Part shown: positions 1 through 7,579 of the stretch, piece by piece
Numbering within the stretch: the stretch's first letter is position 1
Layout: each line of letters begins with the position of its first letter
From: an uncultured Eubacteriales bacterium
GTDB lineage: Bacteria > Bacillota > Clostridia > Peptostreptococcales > Anaerovoracaceae
Assembly: GCA_900540145.1 (NCBI GenBank)
Contig: UQEW01000003.1
Location: 1 to 48,849 of the forward strand
Reading direction: 5' to 3'
Length of the DNA: 48,849 bases
The notes under the pieces: generated by a model
What the model saw: only the letters and a program-made list of their open reading frames with translations
The model's database searches: none
Told to the model about the DNA's origin: nothing
Position numbers and translations under genes: made by a program

Positions 1-878
1 GTTATAAGTATTTTCACGTTATACCCCTCTGGCTTCATACAAACATATCGAATAATATGCTGCAGTCCTGACAGCTGATTTGCATCATCAATAAAAAGAA
101 AATAGTTTCCTGGCTTGTCTATAAAAAGTTTCAAATCCTCATATATTGGTAAAGCATTACTGTGAATGCAATAAATCTTTTCATTATTAGTATCCGAGTG
201 ATTTTTTACATAATGCAAAGCCAAACGAGTTTTTCCAGTACCTGCTGATCCGTTGAGTATAACAACATCTGTTTTTAAATAAGCATCGCCAATATCTTTA
301 AATTCCTTTTCTCTAAACAAAAATGTAGTATCAATTGGGGCTGCTAGCCTATTTGAATTATAACTATTAATAAAATCATCATATGATTGAATTTGCCCTG
401 TACTTATTGATATCCCTAAAAAGTCACGCGAAAGATTATGGTGGAAAAGATATATGTCTTCCGCAAGTTTGTCAATTCCGATAACTGTAAGCTTTATTCC
501 AATATTTTCACATAAAGTTTTTATCTCACTATCTTGAAGAGGTGTAATATTTGATGACGTATGGCAATAAATAATTTCCGAGATTTTATCATATGGAATA
601 CCTGTCCTTGACGTATCAAGACATTTTTTAAGGTCCTCCTTAATTTTTGTAAATAACTTTGTCTTTTGAGTTGTGTATTCTACAAAAACATACTTTCCAT
701 TTGACGCAATAAAATAAGTATCCGGTGTACCCAAAGTGGTCTTTCGTGTACCCGCCTCTCCGCCAAGAGATACTATATTAGGATAGCCTGTTTTATATAA
801 ATAAGAATCACAAAGATTTTGAAAAGCCCCTGCATCAAGTTGTAGTATTTTTTGTTTGATACTTTCAATATTAGCCAT
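1..878 (-). CDS. STAND-type P-loop NTPase with nuclease-like N-terminus (3' part outside window)
   Basis: The gene begins at an ATG at 878 with an AGGTG ribosome site six bases upstream. It stays open to the window edge, giving 292 visible residues. The N-terminus (about 1-100) has a restriction-endonuclease-like pattern: Asp53 in GTPD, then Glu67 in VFVEYTTQ, where Thr69 sits at the usual Lys of a PD-(D/E)xK core. A Walker A GSAGTGKT lies near residues 210-217 and a Walker B-like FLFIDD near 257. This order, nuclease-like effector then STAND/AAA-like NTPase, is typical of Avs-like antiviral proteins, where a C-terminal sensor would follow outside the window. It is downstream of a type I restriction operon, which supports a defence role. 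The exact STAND class and the sensor cannot be judged from this fragment. Confidence 0.75.
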   Translation of the reverse strand, partial: MANIESIKQKILQLDAGAFQNLCDSYLYKTGYPNIVSLGGEAGTRKTTLGTPDTYFIASNGKYVFVEYTTQKTKLFTKIKEDLKKCLDTSRTGIPYDKISEIIYCHTSSNITPLQDSEIKTLCENIGIKLTVIGIDKLAEDIYLFHHNLSRDFLGISISTGQIQSYDDFINSYNSNRLAAPIDTTFLFREKEFKDIGDAYLKTDVVILNGSAGTGKTRLALHYVKNHSDTNNEKIYCIHSNALPIYEDLKLFIDKPGNYFLFIDDANQLSGLQHIIRYVCMKPEGYNVKILI

Positions 879-1202
879 AATCAACACCTATACTATTTTA
901 AAACCTTTTGTTTCACTAAATTATCTTAAAATATAACGCATCATAACGCATCTTCGATTGCCTGTTCCTTTTCTAATAGCACTTATGGAACTTTTGGTTC
1001 TTTTTCACCTAAATTATAATTGAGTTGTTCTATCAGACCAGATTTTCTTTTAACTCTTGTTATATAATGAGATACTTTAAGTCTTATCTTATCTAACACA
1101 TATTACTTTACTCTCCGCATCCATCAAATCAAGCTCATCTATATCCAGTGCCACTTCGATATATATTGCTTAGAAAGCAAACGCACAACTTCAACGTGTT
1201 TA
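879..1202. other. AT-rich intergenic region with possible decayed coding remnant
   Basis: This 324-bp gap separates hsdS from the STAND gene. It contains a perfect tandem 10-bp repeat (unit ATAACGCATC, 933-952). Two short open stretches on the minus strand in different frames end as ...DELDLMDAESK and ...RVKRKSGLIEQLNYN. They read like protein but lack starts and ribosome sites, so a frameshifted gene remnant is possible. No clear promoter or terminator was found. Confidence 0.4.
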
Positions 1203-2357
1203 TTATCCAAAACATTCCTGCATCAAGCTGTCAAAAAGTAATTGCGTCTTTTCCAGCGACTTCTGAATTGCAGATTTTGATTTGTCGACTTGGATAACGA
1301 AGGATGCAAACTGCTGTTGCAATTCCATTGGCGGCAATATCACGGCCAAATTTTCTAATTGCTGTTTAGTTATTGCCTGCCTTGTGGCGCCTCCAGAATC
1401 ACCTATATCTAAAAGGCGTCTCTTGAAACTATCATTAAGGAACATGTTATTGACAAAGGTAGAATTTAGCCAACCATGAATACATCTAATGATTGCTACA
1501 TGCTGATTCACCCTAGCAGGTAATACATTACTCGGAACAATACAAGACCTTGCTACAGAAGCTCCTGTAATATTTATTAACACATCACCTTCTTCAACTA
1601 TGACATTATCCAGTTGCGCTGCTTGCTCATCCGTAATATGAGCAATGTCTTTATATTCAAAGCGTCCATCATGGACATTCATGCTGCGAATAAGAGTGAT
1701 GCCTTCTATATGATAACTTTCTTTGCCGCCTCGTGGTGTAGCTCCTGATCCAATCTTGCTAGTTACCTCACGAAGCAATACTTGCTTCCAACCAAAATTA
1801 TTGTATATTGGATCTCCAAACATCTCCACAAATCGAGCTTTGATGAGAATGTCTAATTGACGTAACATTTTTTTCTTCTTCGTAATATTGTCTGCAATCA
1901 AATTTAATATTCTGGATATTTCCGCCTGTCTATCTTTATCTGGAAATGGTATCATTATATTTTCAAAATCTTTCTTAATAATATGTTTCATAGTTGCCCC
2001 GTGGGTCTTTCCTTCCATTTCCTTTAACACATGCTTAACTGCATAGATAAAAAAATTTTTATCTATATCTATTTTATCAAAAATAACCTTGAAAATATGC
2101 TGATTCAACAATGCTTTTTCCCCAGTCCACAAATATACTCCTATGCTTGCAGACCATGAAATCAAAATATCTCCCCTATTAATTTCTATGTTAGAAGGAT
2201 ATTTGCCATTATAATACCCGATATCATGAGCACTCCCTGTCAAGTCTTGAATACGTATAATAGGCAACCCTTCATTTCCACGGTCTTGTGGTTTAAAAGC
2301 AAACCCATTTACATATGTTGCTATTTCACCTAATCTCTTCTTACATATATACTCCAT
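1203..2357 (-). CDS. hsdS: Type I restriction-modification specificity subunit S
   Basis: HsdS gives the type I methylase/restriction complex its DNA target. The 384-residue product shows the usual two-fold design. A first target recognition domain begins with RLGEIATYVNGFAF, followed by a central helical spacer (ITKKKKMLRQLDILI). A second domain opens with GWKQVLLREVTSKIGSG, and a closing helix ends in LFDSLMQEC. Length is normal for the family. A GTG at 2369 could extend it by four residues, but the ATG at 2357 follows a GGGGTGG ribosome site at good spacing. It lies directly behind the truncated RhuM-like gene and hsdM, probably in one transcript. HsdS domains often recombine, so specificity cannot be inferred. 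Confidence 0.92.
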   Translation of the reverse strand: MEYICKKRLGEIATYVNGFAFKPQDRGNEGLPIIRIQDLTGSAHDIGYYNGKYPSNIEINRGDILISWSASIGVYLWTGEKALLNQHIFKVIFDKIDIDKNFFIYAVKHVLKEMEGKTHGATMKHIIKKDFENIMIPFPDKDRQAEISRILNLIADNITKKKKMLRQLDILIKARFVEMFGDPIYNNFGWKQVLLREVTSKIGSGATPRGGKESYHIEGITLIRSMNVHDGRFEYKDIAHITDEQAAQLDNVIVEEGDVLINITGASVARSCIVPSNVLPARVNQHVAIIRCIHGWLNSTFVNNMFLNDSFKRRLLDIGDSGGATRQAITKQQLENLAVILPPMELQQQFASFVIQVDKSKSAIQKSLEKTQLLFDSLMQECFG

Positions 2358-2372
2358 CTTCCACCCCACAAA

Positions 2373-2666
2373 TTACAATTTTCGCTTATCTACTGCTGTC
2401 GTAAATCTTACAATCACCTTTTCAATAGCAGTTCTTCGGAATTTCCGAACAACTGACTTTTCTTCCAATTCTCCTTCTTCAAATATATGCTTAATATGTT
2501 CACTTACATTTGATTTGCTGGTTTGATAAAGCTCGCATAGCTGCGCTTGAGTAAGCCAAACCGTTTCATCTTCGAATTTGACATCAATTTTGGTATTTCC
2601 GTCTTCTGTTTGATATATGATTATCTCGCTTTGCGAAATGCTGTGCTTTCCTTCATTTTCATTCAT
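2373..2666 (-). pseudogene. Truncated RhuM-family protein between hsdM and hsdS
   Basis: The 97-residue product matches the N-terminal part of RhuM-type proteins: IIIYQTEDGNTKIDVKFEDE, then VWLTQAQLCELY and a helix-turn-helix-like segment ending in EEGELEEKSVVRKFR. Full members are more than 300 residues, so only the first quarter remains. The tail (VIVRFTTAVDKRKL) looks like an imperfect repeat of the preceding VVRKFRRTAIEK, suggesting a local duplication or frameshift before the stop. RhuM-like genes commonly sit inside type I restriction loci in bacteria, and their role is unsettled. It could be a decayed passenger or a short DNA-binding protein that still works. It starts 11 bases after the hsdM stop. 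Confidence 0.65.
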
Positions 2667-2677
2667 TTTTCTCTACC

Positions 2678-4186
2678 TCACGGTCTTTCCTTCAACATTT
2701 CTTCTAGCTCTTTTAAATTCATTTGTATCTCTGATTCCAGTTTATTTATCTCTTCCAGTATTTCCTCTGTCGGAGGATATTCCACAGGCACATATTCAAT
2801 TTCCTTATATTTGTTTATGGAAAGGTCATAGTCGTTTTTAACTATTTCATCCTTTGGCACGAAAAATGATTTTTCTGTACGCGCTCTGTCCGCCTCTTTT
2901 TCCGAATTATGAAATCTTTCTATTATATCCGGGATATCATTTTCTTTGATAGGATTTCGCTTGTCGTCCAAGCTGTATCCGTCAGCCTGCATATCATAGA
3001 ACCACACCTTGTCTGTGCCGCCGTGTCCGGTTTTGGTGAAAATCAGAATTCCCGTTGAAACCCCAGCGTATGGTTTAAAGACTCCGGAAGGCATAGAAAT
3101 GACCGCTTCCAATCGATTTTCTTCTATGAGATGACGGCGAATATCTTTGTGCGCCTTTGAAGAGCCAAAAAGCACTCCATCCGGGACAATACACGCGCAC
3201 CTTCCGCCAATCTTAAGCATTCTAAGGAACAATGCCAAAAATAGCAGTTCTGTTTTCTTTGTCTTACATACTTTTAATAAATTAGGAGTCACTGATTCAT
3301 AATCCAGACTGCCTTTAAACGGAGGATTGGCCAATATCAACGAAAACTTGTCCTGATCTGAGTTCTGATCGGATAAACTGTCCCTGTACTCAATATACGG
3401 ATTTTCTATGCCGTGAGTCATCATATTCATGGCGCCTATGCGAAGCATGGTTCTGTCCATATCATAACCATAGAACATACTGTTCATATAGTGGTCTTTT
3501 TTATTTTTGTCAAAGAAGATCTCTTCCTTGTATTTGTCTTTCAAATATGTACCCGCTGAAACAAGAAATCCGGAAGTTCCGCAGGCCGGATCGCATATTA
3601 TATCGTCTGGCTTGGGAGACATAAGTTCCACCATCATGCGTATTATGTGTCTCGGCGTTCTAAATTGACCGTTTCTTCCGGCAGTAGCTATCTTAGACAA
3701 AAGGTATTCATAAACATCCCCTCTTATGTCCATCTCTTTTTTATCTGCCATTATTCCGTATATTTCATCAAGTGAATCTACGACTTTGGATAATACAAGC
3801 GGCGTAGGCAGTTTAAATATAGCGTCGTCCATATACTTGGAATAAGCGCTGTTTTTGTCTCCGTGAAGATTTTTTATGAAAGGGAAGACCCATTCCTGCA
3901 TTGTACTGTACATCTTCTCTGCAGGAAAATCATGGAAAACTGACCATTTCAGCTGATTACCGTCTATGGTTCTTTCTCCGATTTCCACTTGGTCAGAAAA
4001 AATGCTTTTATATGGCAGCCCCAGCATGGCGCTTTCTTTAGCCCTTATGTTGTCCACATCATCAAGATCACGTATGAACATAAGGTATGTGATTTGTTCG
4101 ATTACTTCAAGAGGATTTGTTAATCCGCCTGAAGCAAAAATATCCCATAAACTATCAATTTTATTTTTAAGTTCACCTGTTATCAT
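2678..4186 (-). CDS. hsdM: Type I restriction-modification DNA methyltransferase subunit M
   Basis: HsdM transfers a methyl group from S-adenosylmethionine to adenine N6 and forms the core of the type I complex with HsdS. The 502-residue product has an N-terminal helical HsdM domain (MITGELKNKIDSLWDIF). The SAM-binding motif I, DPACGTSGF, is near residues 199-207, and the catalytic NPPF motif near 285-288 is in the arrangement expected for N6-adenine methylases. Its ATG overlaps the stop of the upstream Fic-fold gene by four bases (ATGA) and has a GAGGT ribosome site, so the two are translationally coupled. No hsdR motor/nuclease gene is visible in this window. It may lie beyond base 1, or the locus may be methylation-only. 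Confidence 0.95.
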   Translation of the reverse strand: MITGELKNKIDSLWDIFASGGLTNPLEVIEQITYLMFIRDLDDVDNIRAKESAMLGLPYKSIFSDQVEIGERTIDGNQLKWSVFHDFPAEKMYSTMQEWVFPFIKNLHGDKNSAYSKYMDDAIFKLPTPLVLSKVVDSLDEIYGIMADKKEMDIRGDVYEYLLSKIATAGRNGQFRTPRHIIRMMVELMSPKPDDIICDPACGTSGFLVSAGTYLKDKYKEEIFFDKNKKDHYMNSMFYGYDMDRTMLRIGAMNMMTHGIENPYIEYRDSLSDQNSDQDKFSLILANPPFKGSLDYESVTPNLLKVCKTKKTELLFLALFLRMLKIGGRCACIVPDGVLFGSSKAHKDIRRHLIEENRLEAVISMPSGVFKPYAGVSTGILIFTKTGHGGTDKVWFYDMQADGYSLDDKRNPIKENDIPDIIERFHNSEKEADRARTEKSFFVPKDEIVKNDYDLSINKYKEIEYVPVEYPPTEEILEEINKLESEIQMNLKELEEMLKERP

Positions 4187-5235
4187 TTATCTACCTCGCT
4201 GTTCCAGACATAGGAAGTGTATCTCCCTCCGCCTATTTTTGTAATCTTATTGCTTTTTTGAAGTTGTACCAATGTCCTTTCTATAGTCGTTATACTCACA
4301 TCAGGACAAATCTTTATCAGTTCTGATTTTGTTATCTCTCCCTTTTTCTTTTGAATGGCTTTTTCCACTTTATCGGGCTTTGACATGTCGTCTTTCATAA
4401 AGCTATCGATTTTATCGGAAAACTGCCTGTATGCATAGAGGACAGTATCCAGCATGTAATCTGCAAACAGCTTATAATCGTTTTTTCCTTGACCCCATCC
4501 TTCTATGCTCTGTTGTATAGCTTTGCAATATCCGGCCTGGTTACTTTTTACTATTCTATCTATACTTATATATTTCCCAACCGTATATCCTTCTTTATAT
4601 AACAGTAACGTTGTCAGCAGTCTGCTGATTATGCCGTTTCCGTTGTTGAAGGGAAGGATACTCAGAAAGTCAAGAATAATAATCGGTATTATAATTAATG
4701 GGTCTATTCCTCGTTTTGCAGCGTTTTCATAAAAAGCGCATAATTTTTCTAATGATTCAGCAATTTCATTTGATGGCACACTACATGATCCGGTCATTTT
4801 CTCAAATACATCATCTGTCTTAAGCGCCTTATCCGTAATCCTATATTCACCGCCATGCTCTTCTCCTATATATTTGCACAAGTTTTGATGAAACTGGATT
4901 AAAGTAAGCGGCGTAACGGAAATGTGGTTAAAATTCATACTGATGCTGTTCAGCACATCTCTATATCCGGCTATTTCTTCTTCGTCCCGTGAATTTGGTC
5001 TTGTCTTGTCCATCACAAGTTTTTTCATTCGGTCATCGGATGTCAATATCCCCGCCATTCTGACAGAACTTCCTACACTCTGTATTTTAGTCATATCTAT
5101 CAGTTCTGAAAAAGCGTCCGGATACATCTCAAAGAAGATCGAATGAGCGCCTTTATGCTCATGTATTTCGGTTAACTTATTTACTGTGCTTCGTGTAAAA
5201 AGGTTTCCCCAATTGATGTTTTCATAGTTTCTCAT
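4183..5235 (-). CDS. Fic-fold protein with degenerate active site and C-terminal winged helix
   Basis: Fic proteins normally transfer AMP to target hydroxyls using HPFxxGNGRxxR. Here the equivalent is ILPFNNGNGIISR at residues 193-205. The catalytic His is Leu194 (CTT instead of CAT) and the motif Arg is Ile202. The N-terminal inhibitory SxxxEG helix reads SVRMAG, with Ala61 (GCG) in place of the Glu. Each change needs only one base substitution. The rest of the fold is intact, including the FxxNLCKYIGEEHGGEYR segment and a C-terminal winged-helix (SELIKICPDVSITTIERTL). The protein is full length (350 residues) and the frame is open, so it may be kept as a non-enzymatic DNA-binding regulator of the restriction operon it leads. 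AMP transfer by this copy looks unlikely. Confidence 0.85.
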   Translation of the reverse strand: MRNYENINWGNLFTRSTVNKLTEIHEHKGAHSIFFEMYPDAFSELIDMTKIQSVGSSVRMAGILTSDDRMKKLVMDKTRPNSRDEEEIAGYRDVLNSISMNFNHISVTPLTLIQFHQNLCKYIGEEHGGEYRITDKALKTDDVFEKMTGSCSVPSNEIAESLEKLCAFYENAAKRGIDPLIIIPIIILDFLSILPFNNGNGIISRLLTTLLLYKEGYTVGKYISIDRIVKSNQAGYCKAIQQSIEGWGQGKNDYKLFADYMLDTVLYAYRQFSDKIDSFMKDDMSKPDKVEKAIQKKKGEITKSELIKICPDVSITTIERTLVQLQKSNKITKIGGGRYTSYVWNSEVDK

Positions 5236-5241
5236 ACTTGA

Positions 5242-5270
5242 AATATACTAAAATGCTATATAAAAGTCAA
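5242..5270 (-). promoter_or_regulatory. Sigma-A promoter of the fic-hsdM-hsdS operon
   Basis: On the minus strand TTGACT (5270-5265) is followed by a 17-base spacer and TATATT (5247-5242). The start site would fall near 5235, which is the ATG of the Fic-fold gene. No ribosome-binding sequence precedes that ATG, so the message may be leaderless. Confidence 0.65.
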
Positions 5271-5349
5271 GTTAATTCCGTCATTTTTTAACATTTGACT
5301 GAATTATACAATCTCTGGCATCCATGTAACTTAGCTCTCAGCCTTTTAA

Positions 5350-5390
5350 CGTAAAAATTCAGCTATCCTAAAATTTGGACAGCTGAATTC
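5350..5390 (-). terminator. Intrinsic terminator of the XRE-desulfoferrodoxin gene
   Basis: On the minus strand ATTCAGCTGTCC pairs with GGATAGCTGAAT over about 12 bp and is followed by TTTTTAC. It lies 32 bases past the stop of the gene at 5422. Confidence 0.75.
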
Positions 5391-5421
5391 AATTCAAAAC
5401 ATATATTCTCGCCTACCCCAT

Positions 5422-6006
5422 CTACACTCTCCTGCTGAACAGCCCGTGCCGGTTGCAGTACCAATAGAGGATTCCGCGGCCTCGCTTGAAAAATCTCGTT
5501 TCCGGATTTCCTTCAGGATACAGCTTTACAATTTGAAAGCGGTCGCCGGTGCAATAGGTCATAAAAGAAATATAATGCTCTTTTGTCATAGGATGCGCAG
5601 CAGAAACGTAGTATTCGTCTTCCACAAGCTGGCAGTCTATCTGATGCTCGTCGTCGGGCGCTTCAGCCTCAAGCGGCGGAAGTGTGACGCCGCAGCACGA
5701 AATCATGGCTTTTCCGGTCGAGTGGAAAACATTGCCGCATATCGGGCAGACATATAAACTTGATTTCAGCAGATTTGCCGAGCGGTTTTGATTTATGACC
5801 AGATCCCCGGACAATAATTCAGGGACGGAAACCTTGAGGACGTTGGCCAAAGGCTCTATCATAGAAATATCGGGCAAACCTCGGCCCGTTTCCCACTTGG
5901 ATACGGTCTTATCGCTTACACACAGCTTTTCTGCCAACTGAGATTGGGTCAGTTTCTGCTTCTCTCTTAAAATTTTTATCGCATTGCCTGTAATGTAATT
6001 ATTCAT
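5422..6006 (-). CDS. XRE-family regulator fused to a desulfoferrodoxin-like module
   Basis: Residues 5-65 of this 194-residue protein are a helix-turn-helix of the XRE family (LTQSQLAEKLCVSDKTVSKW). After a short linker comes a desulforedoxin-like knuckle, CPIC (Cys87, Cys90) and SCCG (Cys104, Cys105). It is followed by a segment matching the superoxide reductase iron site: His121, then AHPMTKEHY (His138, His144) and YCNRHGLF (Cys184, His187). Thus the four-Cys centre I and the four-His one-Cys centre II of desulfoferrodoxin both appear intact. The protein may sense superoxide or iron, or may reduce superoxide itself. The start at 6006 is chosen for its GGAGAGAAG ribosome site; an in-frame ATG further upstream lacks one. 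It is monocistronic with its own terminator. Confidence 0.85.
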   Translation of the reverse strand: MNNYITGNAIKILREKQKLTQSQLAEKLCVSDKTVSKWETGRGLPDISMIEPLANVLKVSVPELLSGDLVINQNRSANLLKSSLYVCPICGNVFHSTGKAMISCCGVTLPPLEAEAPDDEHQIDCQLVEDEYYVSAAHPMTKEHYISFMTYCTGDRFQIVKLYPEGNPETRFFKRGRGILYWYCNRHGLFSRRV

Positions 6007-6121
6007 TTCTTCTCTCCTTCCAGAAAGAAAATAACACTTATGTAACATCTCGGCAACCTACGAAGCGTAGAGGCTGACGAGCCGCTATGGCACATAACGC
6101 TGCATGCCGCAGAAAAGCGTT

Positions 6122-6949
6122 TTACCCATATATCATCTTCAAGAGTTTGAGAAGGATGCCAGTAGGCAGAATGCGGAATAAAAAGCCTAAAATTTCATTA
6201 GAAAAGCCTACTATCTTATGAGGCGGCAGATGCTTTCTTTTCAAAATGCTGCTCACTGTGTGAGCAACTTGCTCCGGTGTCATCCCGTTTTGTTCTGATT
6301 TCTCCATTTTTGACACTGAGGCCTCGATTCTGCCCTCGTATATATCATCGCCTATCGCCGTTTTACGTCGGTTCTCTGTAAAATCAGTTTTTACATCGTT
6401 TAACATAACCGCGGAAGTTTCTATGCCAAAAGGTTTAAGCTCTATTCCGAGGGAATCGCTAAAGGCATTGAGCGCTGCCTTTGTGGCCGAATAGAAACCC
6501 TGAAACGGCAGCGGAAATATGGCCGCGAGAGATGAGATAAATACGATTTTGCCGCGGCCGGCCTGCCGCATTGCCGGAATTACAGCTTGCGCGCTGGCTA
6601 CTGCTCCGTTAAAATTTACCTCTGTCTGGGCCTTGTAATCAGTTTCCGGCACAAACTCAGCTGCACCGGAAATTCCAATGCCTGCATTGCATACCAGAAC
6701 GTCCACTTTTCCTGCATCATTAACAATTTCCTCAAACACCATATGTACATTCTCACTGTCTGACACGTCGCATTTTCTCCAAAGCACCTTTTCCGCAAGA
6801 TCGCCAGGCATAGCCTTGGAACCCGCATCAGAGCGTGCCAGCCCATATACCAAATAGCCGTCTCGTATCAAAGATTTGGTGATCTCGAGTCCTATTCCTT
6901 TAGATGCCCCTGTTACTATGGCTATTTTCTGCTCAAAATTTTCTGTCAT
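6122..6949 (-). CDS. Short-chain dehydrogenase/reductase
   Basis: This is a classical SDR oxidoreductase of 275 residues. The cofactor motif TGASKGIG is at 13-20, NAG at 88-90, the catalytic Ser near 140 and YSATK at 153-157. Ala39-Arg-Ser after the second strand suggests NADP(H) rather than NAD. A hydrophobic C-terminal stretch (ILGFLFRILPTGILLKLLK) resembles the membrane-associated tail of SDRs acting on lipids or other hydrophobic compounds. It is the last gene of the series running from 14639 and begins three bases after the acidic hypothetical gene. The substrate is unknown. Confidence 0.9.
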   Translation of the reverse strand: MTENFEQKIAIVTGASKGIGLEITKSLIRDGYLVYGLARSDAGSKAMPGDLAEKVLWRKCDVSDSENVHMVFEEIVNDAGKVDVLVCNAGIGISGAAEFVPETDYKAQTEVNFNGAVASAQAVIPAMRQAGRGKIVFISSLAAIFPLPFQGFYSATKAALNAFSDSLGIELKPFGIETSAVMLNDVKTDFTENRRKTAIGDDIYEGRIEASVSKMEKSEQNGMTPEQVAHTVSSILKRKHLPPHKIVGFSNEILGFLFRILPTGILLKLLKMIYG

Positions 6950-6952
6950 ATC

Positions 6953-7402
6953 TTATATTTCCTCTTCTCTATCCTCTTCAAAATCATTTTCTAAATCATC
7001 TTCTAAATCTAATATCATGGAATATTCCTTATCTTCAGCGCTGTCCACAAAAGTAAATGAATCGTTCTTCGCCAATATGGTCTGAAGGCTGATTTCTTTC
7101 ACTGTTCCGTCAGCCATGACCACGCACAGCGAAGGATAAATAAAATTTTCATCAGTTTTATAGCAATCGTCATAGACGTCTGTAAAGGCGAAAACTGCCT
7201 CAAATACACCGCCGGCAGGTATACTGGACGGAAGATGGACTTTAGGCGGAGTTTCCACAGGATCCCCGTTGCAATATTTCCACGGTGTGGTGGAAAACGC
7301 TCCATACGGTGGTCTGATGCCACTTGCTGTCTTCTTATCGTATCCTGGCCGTCTCATATACACGTCCTGAACTATGATATATTTTCCTCCCGTGTTCATC
7401 AC
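6953..7402 (-). CDS. Hypothetical protein with acidic C-terminal tail
   Basis: I do not recognise this 149-residue protein. The middle (residues 55-115) looks like a compact beta-rich domain (GGVFEAVFAFTDVY, YPSLCVVMADGTVKEISL). The last 25 residues are almost entirely Asp and Glu (EDDLENDFEEDREEEI). The first codon is a GTG immediately followed by an ATG at 7399; neither has a strong ribosome site. There is no signal peptide or membrane segment. It lies between the small membrane peptide gene and the SDR gene on the same strand, so it is probably cotranscribed. Confidence 0.65.
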   Translation of the reverse strand: MMNTGGKYIIVQDVYMRRPGYDKKTASGIRPPYGAFSTTPWKYCNGDPVETPPKVHLPSSIPAGGVFEAVFAFTDVYDDCYKTDENFIYPSLCVVMADGTVKEISLQTILAKNDSFTFVDSAEDKEYSMILDLEDDLENDFEEDREEEI

Positions 7403-7459
7403 TCTTAAGTTGAGAAAGCAGTTAATTACATCGCCGTTAAGATATATAAAATTGTTAAG

Positions 7460-7579
7460 TTAATCAAAAGTTCCCAGTTTTACGCGGCTTCTTTCCGAGA
7501 AAAACCCGGCTGCTTCTATTAAAAGCGATATGACGCCTGTCACACAGCCGATTATGGCGATTATCATTGTAAGATTCAT
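7460..7579 (-). CDS. Small membrane peptide, 39 residues
   Basis: A 39-codon reading frame starts at an ATG at 7579, one base past the stop of the flavoprotein gene. It has a clear TTAGGAGA ribosome site nine bases upstream. The product has a single hydrophobic segment (MIIAIIGCVTGVISLLIEAA) followed by a polar, basic tail ending in VKLGTFD. Such short bitopic peptides often accompany enzymes as membrane anchors or regulators, but nothing specific can be said. The good ribosome site, tight spacing and membrane-like composition argue that it is real. Confidence 0.6.
   Translation of the reverse strand: MNLTMIIAIIGCVTGVISLLIEAAGFFSERSRVKLGTFD

Noticed and set aside
3966..4244. 92-codon plus-strand frame over the hsdM/Fic junction
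   Set aside because: Antisense to two overlapping genes with good motifs.
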